From positions 297,897 to 361,896 of the forward strand of contig DKQS01000001.1 of NCBI GenBank assembly GCA_002471825.1: a stretch of DNA of 64,000 nucleotides, read 5' to 3'. Origin of the DNA: Flavobacteriaceae bacterium UBA7302 (GTDB lineage Bacteria; Bacteroidota; Bacteroidia; Flavobacteriales; Flavobacteriaceae). The notes under the pieces were generated by a model, which saw only the letters and a program-made list of their open reading frames with translations, had not been told where the DNA came from and did no database searches. Made by a program: the position numbers and the translations under genes. Below, piece after piece: positions 33,088-42,144 of the stretch (the first letter of the stretch is position 1; the number at the start of each line of letters is the position of its first letter).

Positions 33088-33588
33088 ATGCAACCCAGTA
33101 ACCTCATTGCACATTTCACCTACACACAATCCTTTTGGAATGATTATGTGACCGTTGAGTTAAAAAACAAAAAAGAAGACAATTATTATTTTGCCTTTGC
33201 CATCGCTATTTTATGTACCGGAGGTCTCATGTTCTTGCGCGATACGACATTCTTGGTGGCACTCGCATTTTCCTTGCCCTTTGCAATTTTAATTCCCTAC
33301 CTAAGACAAAAATTGAACTACAAGTATCTTGTCAAAAACCCTCCAAATCCTGAAGTGAAAATCTTCGATAAATTCTTAAAAATCAACAATCATTCGATTG
33401 AATTCCGAAGCGACCAACGAAGACTGAAAGGCATAAAACTTATTGAGGCATCCAACGGAATGAATTTGTTGGAATTCGACATTCAATGGATTACAAGGAA
33501 AGGGCCAACCAATGATGAATACCGCATTCCCATTCCGAAGGAAAACTTGGAAGATGCACAAAAAATCATCAATACTTTAAGCACTTAA
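33088..33588 (+). CDS. Small membrane protein, unknown function
   Basis: The 166-residue protein has two membrane helices packed close together (about 29-46 and 49-66) and a soluble C-terminal beta-rich domain (about 70-166). That layout resembles PH-like membrane proteins, but I cannot assign a family. The start at 33088 is preferred because the upstream part of the frame overlaps the preceding gene. The gap to that gene is 16 bases, so the two are probably cotranscribed. A perfect hairpin terminator begins at its stop codon. Confidence 0.72.
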   Translation: MQPSNLIAHFTYTQSFWNDYVTVELKNKKEDNYYFAFAIAILCTGGLMFLRDTTFLVALAFSLPFAILIPYLRQKLNYKYLVKNPPNPEVKIFDKFLKINNHSIEFRSDQRRLKGIKLIEASNGMNLLEFDIQWITRKGPTNDEYRIPIPKENLEDAQKIINTLST

Positions 33589-33613
33589 ATACGGCAATTG
33601 CCGTATTTTTTTT
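33588..33613 (+). terminator. Intrinsic terminator
   Basis: AATACGGC (33588-33595) pairs with GCCGTATT (33600-33607) over a 4-base AATT loop, and a run of eight T follows (33606-33613). It begins on the last base of the stop codon of the preceding gene. Confidence 0.85.
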
Positions 33614-33661
33614 GCTTAGTAGAGTTCAGATATTTGATTTGTAATCAATATTAAAATTCTC

Positions 33662-34111
33662 ATGAAAAATTCAATCAAATTAATATTTAGTCTAGGTATT
33701 GTATTATCCATGATGGCCTGCACTAGTAATGATACAAGCGGTCCGACAGGATGTGATGAATGTGTATATACTTTAGCGGGAAATGAAACCAGTGGAACGG
33801 TGCCAAGCTCATTAAACGGGACTTACAATCTTACCTTCTCTTCATCCCAACCTGGGAGTCCGTATGCTGATGGCACCACTGCCAAATTCACAATCGATAA
33901 CAACGAATTAACTGTAGAAATTGACGGTCAAGATTGCATTACACTGAAAAACCCAGTACAATTCAGCAATACTGAAGTAGCTTTTAATGACAGTTGTACC
34001 GCCAATGTTGCCTACTTTATTTCTGCCTCCCAAAACGGAACTTTAAATGAAATCAACGTAATGTCTGATTCTTCAACACCGTTTACTTTTTATGGTCAAT
34101 TTGCAAATTAA
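33662..34111 (+). CDS. Small lipoprotein, unknown function
   Basis: The 149-residue protein carries a lipoprotein signal (LSMMAC) followed by a short Ser/Thr/Gly linker. Then comes a compact beta-rich domain with four Cys residues in the mature part (two in GCDECV, one in GQDCIT, one in NDSCTAN) that could form two disulfides. It stands alone between two terminators, so it is a single-gene unit. No family is recognised. Confidence 0.78.
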   Translation: MKNSIKLIFSLGIVLSMMACTSNDTSGPTGCDECVYTLAGNETSGTVPSSLNGTYNLTFSSSQPGSPYADGTTAKFTIDNNELTVEIDGQDCITLKNPVQFSNTEVAFNDSCTANVAYFISASQNGTLNEINVMSDSSTPFTFYGQFAN

Positions 34112-34135
34112 CAATGAAAAAGAAAAGTGAAATTC

Positions 34136-34174
34136 ATGGTTGGTTGGTCAAATGACCCAACCAACCATTGTTTT
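34136..34174 (+). terminator. Intrinsic terminator after the small lipoprotein
   Basis: A stem of about 14 bp with one bulged base forms between ATGGTTGGTTGGTC (34137 region) and GACCCAACCAACCAT, ending near 34168. The loop is 4 bases and a short T run follows. Confidence 0.72.
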
Positions 34175-34199
34175 CTAAAATCAATCAAAGAAACCCCGT

Positions 34200-34496
34200 A
34201 TGCCTCATCAACTTGCACTTTTTACCTTCATCATCGGTATGATCTTCTACCTATTTTATAGCATAAGAGAACTAATGCAATTGAAAAAAAAACATCAGAT
34301 AGATCTCCAAAAAATAGCAACTGAGATTACAAAAGAAGCATTGATTCTTAGTGAGCATAAAATTGATGATAAAATAATTACCTTAGAAAACCGAACTCAG
34401 CAAGCTTTTGAAAAAGTAAAGCTAGAATTGATTACTTTACATCATTCATTAGAGGTTATTCTTCCTTTCAAAGCAAATGGGACTCATGAATATTAG
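34200..34496 (+). CDS. Small membrane-anchored coiled-coil protein upstream of a two-component system
   Basis: The 98-residue protein has one N-terminal membrane helix (about 4-22). A charged amphipathic helix rich in Lys, Glu, Ile and Leu follows, typical of a coiled coil. Its 3' end overlaps the start of the histidine-kinase gene by 20 bases (11 if the kinase starts at 34486), so translation is likely coupled. A regulatory or accessory role for the kinase is suggested by this overlap only; no family is recognised. Confidence 0.65.
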   Translation: MPHQLALFTFIIGMIFYLFYSIRELMQLKKKHQIDLQKIATEITKEALILSEHKIDDKIITLENRTQQAFEKVKLELITLHHSLEVILPFKANGTHEY

Positions 34497-36303
34497 CTAC
34501 AGACATATCATTCTATTGATGTTTTTCTGTTTTGGAATTGCATTACATGCTCAAAATTCGAGCTACCTGGATAGTATTTCGCAAATGGAAAAAACAAGCG
34601 ATTCCAAGGCGTTTGTAACTGCTGTGATTGATATCCCTTATGATAAGGCGCTGAAAAATCCGAAGCTATTCCTCGAAATCAGCAAAGACGCCTCCAATCT
34701 CCTTAACGAAGAGAGTAATCCAATTCAATTGGCCATGGTATTTACTCAAATAGCACTTGCCTATCACTTTTCTTCAGAACCTGAGCTATCTATCGAATAC
34801 AATTTAAAAGCCGCTCAACTCTTTGAGGAAAATAATGATATCGAATCCTTTGCACGTTGTTACCTTACGCTCGGTTGGCAAATTAAAAATAGAGATTTGA
34901 ACAAGGGTTTGAACTTCATGAACAAGGGAATTCGAATTTTAGAAAAAAACAATACCAACTCCGAAAATTTGAAGTTCGGATACAACAATTATGGTGTTCT
35001 AAAACAACGAATCAACGAGTTAGACAGTGCTTTATATTTTCACAAAAAAGCACTAGACCTCAGCATCTTACAGAAAGACAGCGTATCCATTCCCTTTGCC
35101 TTAACTCATATGGCTGAGGTATATCTTAAAAAGGATGATTTTGCATTAGCCGAGAAATATTTTTTTGATGCGTTAAATCTTCGAAAAAAACGAAATGACA
35201 TTTACGGAATAGCGGACAGTTACCTCTATATAGGAGATTTTTATTACAAAAAGGGCGATCTCAAAAAGGCGATTGTCAACTATCGTCAAGGAGGTGATAT
35301 GGCGAAAACCAATGGCTACTTTCCACTTTACAAATATGCAGAAGAGTTTTTGTATAAATCTTACAAGAAACAAGGGAACTACCAAAAAGCAATGCAGTCT
35401 TATGAAGTATATAATCAACTAAAGGACAGCATCTTAAACCAAGACACCAACAATCGTATTGCGCAGCTACAAGTCGAATTTGAAACATCAGAAAAGGAAC
35501 GTAAAATTTTGGCTCAGGATTTAGAAATCAAACAACGAAATTTAATTCTAACCTACTTGGGAGCGGCGTTAGTACTTATTGCAACTATTTTCTTCTTTAT
35601 CAACAAAAAGAACAAAATGAAACAACTTCAGCTTCAAAGCGAAATGACCCTGAAGGAAGAATTGGCACAAATTAAAACCAAAAACAAACTGCAAGAACAA
35701 CGCCTGGAAATCTCCAGGGATTTGCATGATAATATTGGATCTCAACTCACTTTTATAATTTCTTCCTTAGACAATTTGAAATACATTCAAACCAAAATGG
35801 GGCGCTCATTGGAAGAAAAGTTGGATGAAATTGGAGATTTCGCAAAAACCACCATTCATCAATTACGAGATACCATCTGGGCAATGAACAAAGATCAAAT
35901 AAGCATTGATGATTTGGTAGTTCGCTTTTATTCTTATATCGAAAAAGCCAAATCCGTAGTCCCAAAAACACAGTTTGTTACATCCAACAATGCCGAAAGC
36001 GAAGCAATGTTGCCCTCTAATGTGGGTATTCAAATTTTCAGAATTGTCCAAGAAGGTATTAACAATGCTATAAAATACGCCAATGCCAATGAAATTGAAC
36101 TTATCTTACATCTAAAAGATGAACACCTTCATATCGAGGTGAAAGACAATGGAGATGGATTTGATAAACGTGAGGTAGCTCTAGGAAACGGACTTCGAAA
36201 CATGCAAACAAGAGCAGACCAAATCAATGGCAATATTTCAATCAATTCTGAAGAAGGCAAAGGAACAAGTATCATTTTAGAATATCCTCTAGACGCAAAC
36301 TAA
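34477..36303 (+). CDS. TPR-containing sensor histidine kinase
   Basis: The 608-residue protein has a signal sequence (about 5-26) and a periplasmic array of TPR-like helices (about 50-330, e.g. ALYFHKKALDLS and DFALAEKYFFDALNLRK). Then come a coiled coil, one membrane helix (355-375) and a cytoplasmic kinase. The HisKA_3 dimerisation domain carries the phosphoacceptor His417 in EISRDLHDNIGSQL. The HATPase domain has N-box NNAIKYANAN, DNGDGFD and GNGLRNM. This is the NarL/DesK-type kinase class, paired with the next gene (7-base gap). The ATG at 34486 is an alternative start. The ligand is unknown. Confidence 0.94.
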   Translation: MGLMNISYRHIILLMFFCFGIALHAQNSSYLDSISQMEKTSDSKAFVTAVIDIPYDKALKNPKLFLEISKDASNLLNEESNPIQLAMVFTQIALAYHFSSEPELSIEYNLKAAQLFEENNDIESFARCYLTLGWQIKNRDLNKGLNFMNKGIRILEKNNTNSENLKFGYNNYGVLKQRINELDSALYFHKKALDLSILQKDSVSIPFALTHMAEVYLKKDDFALAEKYFFDALNLRKKRNDIYGIADSYLYIGDFYYKKGDLKKAIVNYRQGGDMAKTNGYFPLYKYAEEFLYKSYKKQGNYQKAMQSYEVYNQLKDSILNQDTNNRIAQLQVEFETSEKERKILAQDLEIKQRNLILTYLGAALVLIATIFFFINKKNKMKQLQLQSEMTLKEELAQIKTKNKLQEQRLEISRDLHDNIGSQLTFIISSLDNLKYIQTKMGRSLEEKLDEIGDFAKTTIHQLRDTIWAMNKDQISIDDLVVRFYSYIEKAKSVVPKTQFVTSNNAESEAMLPSNVGIQIFRIVQEGINNAIKYANANEIELILHLKDEHLHIEVKDNGDGFDKREVALGNGLRNMQTRADQINGNISINSEEGKGTSIILEYPLDAN

Positions 36304-36310
36304 TCGTATT

Positions 36311-36964
36311 ATGAAGGTAAAAATTTGTATCGCTGAAGACAATCATTTCTTAGCCAAGGCCATCAAAGAAAAATTGGCCCTTTTTGATGATCTCTCTGTA
36401 AAGTTTATTGCCAATAACGGTGCAGAACTTATTGGACAATTGGAAGACAATCATCTTGTTGATGTAATTCTCATGGATATTCAAATGCCCGTCATGAATG
36501 GCATCAAGGCCACCGAACTAATTAAAAAAAGATATCCCCAAATTAAGGTGATCATGTTAACCGTTGTTGATGACGACGATTATGTTTTTAAATCAATCAA
36601 AGCAGGTGCAAACGGATACTTACTTAAGGAAATTGATCCCAAGAGTTTGCATGATAGCATCCACGAAGTATTGAATGGGGGTGCCCCAATGACTCCCAGT
36701 ATTGCGCTAAAAACCCTAAAACTTTTACGCGGCGCTAACCTTCAAGCCTTTGATAACTCCGACAAAGAAAAAGTGCAGCTCTCCAAAAGGGAAACTGAAA
36801 TTCTAACTCATTTGAGCAAGGGGCTGAACTATCATCAAATCGCAGAAAACCTTATCATATCACCTTCGACGGTGAGAAAACATATTGAAAATATCTACAA
36901 GAAGTTACAAGTCCACAACAAGATGGAAGCTGTTTTAAAGGCGAAAAATCAGAATATTATATAG
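36311..36964 (+). CDS. NarL/LuxR-type response regulator
   Basis: The 217-residue protein has a receiver domain (1-122) with acidic pocket E9-D10, phosphoacceptor Asp56 in VILMDIQMP, and the conserved Lys in GYLLKEI. A C-terminal LuxR helix-turn-helix follows (about 150-212) with LSKRETEILTHLSKGLNYHQIAENL and STVRKHIENIYKKL. It is the cognate regulator of the TPR histidine kinase directly upstream. Its stop codon is one base from the stop of the convergent rhodanese gene. Targets are unknown. Confidence 0.96.
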   Translation: MKVKICIAEDNHFLAKAIKEKLALFDDLSVKFIANNGAELIGQLEDNHLVDVILMDIQMPVMNGIKATELIKKRYPQIKVIMLTVVDDDDYVFKSIKAGANGYLLKEIDPKSLHDSIHEVLNGGAPMTPSIALKTLKLLRGANLQAFDNSDKEKVQLSKRETEILTHLSKGLNYHQIAENLIISPSTVRKHIENIYKKLQVHNKMEAVLKAKNQNII

Positions 36965-36965
36965 C

Positions 36966-37280
36966 CTATTGTTCGAGTACCGAAGCTACATTCTGCCATG
37001 GTCCACCATTGAGAACATCAACACCATGGTTGGAAAGAAATTGAGTTGCTTGTCCACTACGACCACCACTTTTACATACCGCAATTACAGGTTTTCCCCA
37101 TGATTTTATTTCATCAACATTTAACGGTACAGTTGTTAATGTAATATGTTTTGAACCCTTTACGTGTCCGTCTTGGTATTCACCTAAGGTTCTAACATCT
37201 AAAACCACAGCTCCTTTTTCTAAATATTCCTTTATCTCGTTCTCTGAAGATCCTGGTTTTAAAAAATCAAAAAATCCCAT
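36966..37280 (-). CDS. Single-domain rhodanese-like protein
   Basis: The 104-residue protein is a single rhodanese domain with VLDVRTLGEYQDGHVKGS (26-43) and active-site Cys69 in the loop CKSGGRS. It has no signal peptide. Such proteins carry persulfide sulfur, but the natural acceptor here is unknown. It is encoded 3 bases after the aromatic amino acid hydroxylase gene on the same strand, so the two are cotranscribed, though a functional link is not obvious. Confidence 0.95.
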   Translation of the reverse strand: MGFFDFLKPGSSENEIKEYLEKGAVVLDVRTLGEYQDGHVKGSKHITLTTVPLNVDEIKSWGKPVIAVCKSGGRSGQATQFLSNHGVDVLNGGPWQNVASVLEQ

Positions 37281-37283
37281 AAA

Positions 37284-39044
37284 TTATACTTGCTCTTGTT
37301 TAACGTTTAATAATTGCAATCCGTTCTCAATCAAACCTGAAAGCTCATCATTTTGTTGCAAACTTTCCAAATAGCTTAAAATTTCAAACTGATTTGCAAA
37401 ATTACGTTTTACTGACAATTCATACAACTCCAAAACCAATAGCCAATCTTTAGGGAACTTCGACTGCAAGACATTGAATATTTCTGTTATTTTAGACTCA
37501 GTAGCCGAATCTGTTTCCCGCATTTCTCGAACTTCATCATACAGTTTAAACAATGCTTGTTCCGATTCTGTGTACTTGATTTTACCTGTTTTGGTATTGG
37601 AAACCTTTCCAATATCTTCAAAGGATGCCACATCTGCTGGACCAGCATAAGCCGAAATCACATCGGTACCAATGGCCATGTCATACACACCCCAATCTGG
37701 GTGAAACAAAATTTCATCACCATAAGTAACGGTACAATTATCGAGTGTGATGATTAGAATTTTTCCACGTAAGTCACGTGTTCCAGTTATCGCTTTTCCT
37801 TTTACTACCACTCCACTTTCAAACTCCAAGCGCATCTCTTCACCTTCGTAGATTCCGTAGGCTTTTAAGTCTCTCGGACTCATGTCTTCAATGGGTAGAT
37901 TGATTCCTTTCAATTTCCCAACTGGACTTCCGAATCCGTCTGAATGTGAGGTGATGCCGTGACCAATCAGTTCTTTATCTCTATTTGCCAAAGCAGTCGG
38001 ACCTGTGGTTTGGAAGTAGGCTACCTTGTTGTTCTTATGTTTGATTACTTTGGAAAACACTCCCGAAATCTGAATTCCGGTAGACAATTCAATGGTTCCT
38101 AAATTATTAGAATCAATTAATTTTTCAACACCCGAAAGTCCTCCAGTTCGAAGCGCCATAGTATTGGCAAATTCATCAAGCACCAAACTCAAGTAGGCAA
38201 AATCTGGGGTTACATACAATTGAGGTTGCGGTTTGGTAATGTCAAAACTTTGCTTGGCGGCATCAAGGCTGTAGGGAATTTTCTTCACCTCATCCTTCAA
38301 ACACCATGTACTTTCACCAATGGATGATAATAGTCCTGCTCCATAAATCTTCGGGGCCTTCACGTCGCCAATCAAACCGTACTCAACAGTCCACCAATGT
38401 AAATTACGTATCTGAGCCATCTCAGAAAGTTCGCCCATATTGTTTTGAAGCCACTCTACTTTTATTTGGGCCTCATTGATTTCTTTTTCGGTAGAATTTG
38501 GGTTTTCTTTTAAGATGGATAACAATCGTATCGCTTCATACATTTCGTAATCTTTGGAAGACGAAATAGCCTTGGATCCAATCTCCCCAAACCTTCTTAA
38601 ATATTCTGAATATTCTGGATTTGCAATGATGGGAGCATGTCCGGCAGCCTCGTGAATGATATCAGGTGCTGGTGTGTATTTGATATGATCAATGGTTCGC
38701 ATTTCTGAAGCGATGACCAACACATTGTAAGCTTGAAATTCCATAAAAGCATTCGGCGGAATGAATCCGTCAACTGAAACGGCAGCCCAACCAATCTCTT
38801 TCAAGATTCGATTCATTCCCTCCATATGGGGAATGTGCTCGATTGAAATTCCGGTTTTGTCCAATCCGTCAACATAAGAATCGTGAGCCACACGACTCAG
38901 GTAATCTACATTCAAGCGCATTACATAACGCCAAACAGCCTGATTTTGAGGCGTATACTCCTCATAAGGTTGCTTTACAATGAACTTGTGTAAGTGCTTG
39001 GGTAATTTCTTGGTTACTTCGTTGATTTCAAAATGTGCTTCCAT
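37284..39044 (-). CDS. Aromatic amino acid hydroxylase with long C-terminal extension
   Basis: This 586-residue protein contains the pterin-dependent hydroxylase core, which converts phenylalanine (or a related amino acid) to the hydroxylated product with Fe(II), O2 and tetrahydropterin. Iron ligands are His131 and His136 in HEAAGHAP and Glu221 in WWTVEYGL; GAGLLSSIGES (236-246) is also typical. The interval from His136 to Glu221 is about 45 residues longer than in the classic enzymes because of a Lys/Glu-rich insert. Residues beyond about 330 form a 250-residue extension I do not recognise. Substrate choice cannot be read. It is followed 3 bases later by a rhodanese gene. Confidence 0.92.
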   Translation of the reverse strand: MEAHFEINEVTKKLPKHLHKFIVKQPYEEYTPQNQAVWRYVMRLNVDYLSRVAHDSYVDGLDKTGISIEHIPHMEGMNRILKEIGWAAVSVDGFIPPNAFMEFQAYNVLVIASEMRTIDHIKYTPAPDIIHEAAGHAPIIANPEYSEYLRRFGEIGSKAISSSKDYEMYEAIRLLSILKENPNSTEKEINEAQIKVEWLQNNMGELSEMAQIRNLHWWTVEYGLIGDVKAPKIYGAGLLSSIGESTWCLKDEVKKIPYSLDAAKQSFDITKPQPQLYVTPDFAYLSLVLDEFANTMALRTGGLSGVEKLIDSNNLGTIELSTGIQISGVFSKVIKHKNNKVAYFQTTGPTALANRDKELIGHGITSHSDGFGSPVGKLKGINLPIEDMSPRDLKAYGIYEGEEMRLEFESGVVVKGKAITGTRDLRGKILIITLDNCTVTYGDEILFHPDWGVYDMAIGTDVISAYAGPADVASFEDIGKVSNTKTGKIKYTESEQALFKLYDEVREMRETDSATESKITEIFNVLQSKFPKDWLLVLELYELSVKRNFANQFEILSYLESLQQNDELSGLIENGLQLLNVKQEQV

Positions 39045-39234
39045 TGAAGAATATTTATTTAATCGATAGTAAAATTAAGGATTTTACAAATTTTAGGCCC
39101 TATAAGTCTGTTAAAATTCCATATTATCTAATGAATTATTAAATTGACAATTCCCTTATTTCACAACTAAAAAGATAGGTTTTGATGACCCTCGACTCAC
39201 AAAACTTTGTAATTTTAAGCGTAAATATTTGAAC

Positions 39235-40752
39235 ATGAACAAGAAAGTAATTTTAATGATTTTAGATGGTTGGGGAATAACGCAAGACCCCGCGGTTTCA
39301 GCTGTAAATCATGCCGAAACACCATTTATTGATTCTTTATATACAAAATTCCCACACGCCCAGTTGAGAACCGACGGAGAGCATGTGGGACTACCAGAAG
39401 GCCAAATGGGTAACTCCGAAGTTGGTCATATGAATTTAGGTGCTGGAAGGATTGTCTATCAAAATTTGGCCAAAATCAATATAGCCGTTCGCGAAAAGAA
39501 TCTTCAGAATGAGCAAGTGTTGAAAGAGGCTTTTCAATATGCCAAAGAAAACAATAAAAACATTCACCTTTTAGGCTTGGTTTCTGATGGAGGAATTCAT
39601 TCTCATATCAATCACTTAAAAGGTCTACTAGACGCCGCTTCGGAGGCCGATTTAACCAATGTTTATTTGCATGCCTTTACGGATGGAAGAGATTGTGATC
39701 CGAAGTCTGGTAAAGGATTTATTTCAGACATTCAAAATCACCTTTCAAATACGACGGGTGAATTGGCAACGGTTGTAGGACGCTATTATGCCATGGATAG
39801 AGACAAGCGTTGGGAACGCGTAAAACTTGCCTACGATGCGCTAGTTAATGGTATTGGAACAACCTCTAACGATGCCGAAAAAAGCATTCAAGCTAGTTAT
39901 GACGATGGTGTAACTGATGAATTCATCAAACCTATCGTTATGACCGATGACCATGGAAATCCAAAAGCTACGATTCAAGAAGATGATGTGGTTTTGTTTT
40001 TTAATTTCCGAACAGACCGTGGAAGGCAATTAACGCAGGTACTCTCCCAAGAGGACAATCACGAGTATAACATGCACAAAATTCCGTTGTACTTCATGAC
40101 GATGACCATGTATGATGAGACCTTTAAGGGCATCAAGGTGATTTACAATAATGAGAATATTGAAAATACGATTGGAGAAGTTTTGGAAAAGGCTGGTAAA
40201 AAACAAATTAGAATCGCAGAAACCGAAAAGTACCCACATGTGACCTTTTTCTTTTCAGGAGGTCGAGAAGATGAATTCGAGGGGGAGAAAAGATTGTTGT
40301 GTCCATCACCAAAAGTGGCTACCTACGATTTAAAACCAGAGATGAGTGCCTATGAGATTCGCGATGCCATCCTTCCTGAATTGGAAAGCGAAGAAGTTGA
40401 TTTTGTGTGTCTCAATTTTGCCAACGGAGATATGGTTGGACATACCGGAGTAATGGAAGCTGCTATCAAGGCATGTGAGGCTGTGGATAGTTGTGTAAGT
40501 GATATTATCACGACCGCATTAGAACACAATTATTCCACCCTATTGATTGCCGATCATGGTAATTGTGAAACCATGAAAAATCCTGATGGGAGTCCACATA
40601 CTGCTCACACTACCAATCCAGTTCCGTTAATTTTAATTGATAAAGACCTGACTTCCATAAAAAATGGTATTTTGGGAGACGTTGCCCCCACAATTTTACA
40701 CATGATGGGTGTTGAGCAACCTGCTGAAATGACACAAAAAACACTAGTTTAA
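39235..40752 (+). CDS. gpmI: 2,3-bisphosphoglycerate-independent phosphoglycerate mutase
   Basis: GpmI interconverts 3- and 2-phosphoglycerate in glycolysis. The 505-residue protein has Asp11 in MILDGWG, catalytic Ser61 in MGNSEVGHMNLGAGR, the DGRDCDPKSG block, and the second metal site DHGNCETM. The start at 39235 (ATG) is chosen; the frame also has an in-frame TTG two codons earlier. The preceding 190-base gap, shared with the divergent hydroxylase gene, has no clear promoter consensus. A thioredoxin-like lipoprotein gene follows after 2 bases. Confidence 0.98.
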   Translation: MNKKVILMILDGWGITQDPAVSAVNHAETPFIDSLYTKFPHAQLRTDGEHVGLPEGQMGNSEVGHMNLGAGRIVYQNLAKINIAVREKNLQNEQVLKEAFQYAKENNKNIHLLGLVSDGGIHSHINHLKGLLDAASEADLTNVYLHAFTDGRDCDPKSGKGFISDIQNHLSNTTGELATVVGRYYAMDRDKRWERVKLAYDALVNGIGTTSNDAEKSIQASYDDGVTDEFIKPIVMTDDHGNPKATIQEDDVVLFFNFRTDRGRQLTQVLSQEDNHEYNMHKIPLYFMTMTMYDETFKGIKVIYNNENIENTIGEVLEKAGKKQIRIAETEKYPHVTFFFSGGREDEFEGEKRLLCPSPKVATYDLKPEMSAYEIRDAILPELESEEVDFVCLNFANGDMVGHTGVMEAAIKACEAVDSCVSDIITTALEHNYSTLLIADHGNCETMKNPDGSPHTAHTTNPVPLILIDKDLTSIKNGILGDVAPTILHMMGVEQPAEMTQKTLV

Positions 40753-40754
40753 TT

Positions 40755-41282
40755 ATGAAAAAAATTCTTCTTTTCTCTTTATTTCTCTCGTTCTTGAGTT
40801 GCGAAGCTCAGCAAAAAATAACGGCTAAGAAAAATGAACAAGGACATTTAATTGGCATCGCCAACAAAGAATCCTTCCAAGACGAATCTTTTAAATATTG
40901 GTTTGACGACCGTTATCAAGAATACAAAACCGACAAAGAGTTGATCGATAAAATCAAGAAAAAGATCAAAAAGTATAAGATCAAAGGGTTTATGGGCACC
41001 TGGTGTGGTGATAGCCGACGTGAAACTCCTAGATTCTTTAAAATCTTAGATGAAACAGGTTATAATCTTAAAAACTTTGAACTCATTACCGTAAATCGCA
41101 GCAAAGCTACACCCGATAGTCTGGAGCAGGGATACAATATCATTCGCGTACCCACCTTCATCTTTTACCGTAAGGGGAAAGAGGTTGGACGTTATGTGGA
41201 ATATCCTCGAGAAACAATGGAGAAAGATATATTAAAGATCATTTCAGGAGAGCCTTACAAGCATTCTTACGAGAAGGACTAA
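40755..41282 (+). CDS. Thioredoxin-fold lipoprotein with a single active-site Cys
   Basis: The 175-residue protein has a lipoprotein signal (LSFLSC, Cys16) and a thioredoxin-like domain. The active-site segment is FMGTWCGDSRRE (79-90) with only one Cys (Cys84), where classical enzymes have CxxC. The cis-proline segment VPTFIFY is kept. It is probably a periplasmic or outer-surface protein. Without the second Cys it could act as a monothiol or peroxiredoxin-like protein rather than a disulfide reductase. It follows gpmI by 2 bases and is likely cotranscribed. Confidence 0.9.
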   Translation: MKKILLFSLFLSFLSCEAQQKITAKKNEQGHLIGIANKESFQDESFKYWFDDRYQEYKTDKELIDKIKKKIKKYKIKGFMGTWCGDSRRETPRFFKILDETGYNLKNFELITVNRSKATPDSLEQGYNIIRVPTFIFYRKGKEVGRYVEYPRETMEKDILKIISGEPYKHSYEKD

Positions 41283-41300
41283 AATATCGTCTAAATCTTC

Positions 41301-41308
41301 TATTTTTG
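41301..41308 (+). promoter_or_regulatory. -7 promoter word of map
   Basis: TATTTTTG matches TAnnTTTG and ends 17 bases before the map ATG. No TTG -33 element is seen at the usual distance. Confidence 0.5.
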
Positions 41309-41325
41309 TAGCCTAATTTTTCAAA

Positions 41326-42144
41326 ATGATCATACCAAAATCTAAGGAAGAAATCGAATTAATGCGCGAAAGTGCTCTTGTTGTCTCTAAAACTTTGGGC
41401 ATGTTGGCCAAAGAAGTGAAACCGGGAGTTACTACGCTCTATTTGGATAAACTGGCGGAAGACTTTATTCGTTCGGAGGGTGCCATTCCAGGTTTTTTAG
41501 GATTGTATGATTTTCCGAATACCTTGTGTATGAGTCCGAATGAACAAGTAGTTCACGGATTTCCAACAACTGAGCCTTTGAGAGAAGGTGATATCATCTC
41601 TATTGATTGTGGTGCCATAAAAAATGAATTTTATGGAGATCATGCCTACACTTTTGCGGTTGGTGAAATTGATCCTGAGACGGAAAAATTGTTACAGGTG
41701 ACCAAAGAGAGTTTGTATGTTGGTATCAAAGAATTTCGAATTGGAAATCGAATTGGAGATGTTGGTTATGCCATTCAGAAATACACAGAGAATCATGGAT
41801 ATGGTGTGGTTCGAGAATTGGTAGGTCATGGATTGGGTAGAAAAATGCACGAAGACCCTGAAATGCCGAATTACGGGAAACGCGGTCGTGGTAAAAAATT
41901 CATAGAAGGTATGGTGGTTGCCATAGAACCTATGATTAACATGGGAACTCATAAAATTAGACAACACAGCGATGGTTGGACCATCACAACTTTAGACAAA
42001 AAACCTTCTGCGCACTTTGAGCACAATGTGGCCATTGTGGATGGGAAACCAGAACTTTTATCGACTTTCAAATACATTTATAAAGCATTGGGTATTGAGA
42101 GTGATGAAGAAGAACCATTCAGAAAGGAGCCATTGGTGGTATAA
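41326..42144 (+). CDS. map: Methionine aminopeptidase, type I
   Basis: Map removes the N-terminal methionine from new proteins. In this 272-residue enzyme all five metal ligands are present: D94, D105, H168, E201 and E232. His78 in VVHGFP is also kept. The extra C-terminal tail of about 20 residues is acidic then basic. Length and motif order fit the bacterial type I enzyme. The methyltransferase gene begins on the next base after its stop codon, so the two are translationally linked. Confidence 0.98.
   Translation: MIIPKSKEEIELMRESALVVSKTLGMLAKEVKPGVTTLYLDKLAEDFIRSEGAIPGFLGLYDFPNTLCMSPNEQVVHGFPTTEPLREGDIISIDCGAIKNEFYGDHAYTFAVGEIDPETEKLLQVTKESLYVGIKEFRIGNRIGDVGYAIQKYTENHGYGVVRELVGHGLGRKMHEDPEMPNYGKRGRGKKFIEGMVVAIEPMINMGTHKIRQHSDGWTITTLDKKPSAHFEHNVAIVDGKPELLSTFKYIYKALGIESDEEEPFRKEPLVV

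Noticed and set aside
39045..39234. Riboswitch or small RNA in the 190-base gap before gpmI
   Set aside because: I see no strong hairpin, terminator or known aptamer motif, only AT-rich sequence.
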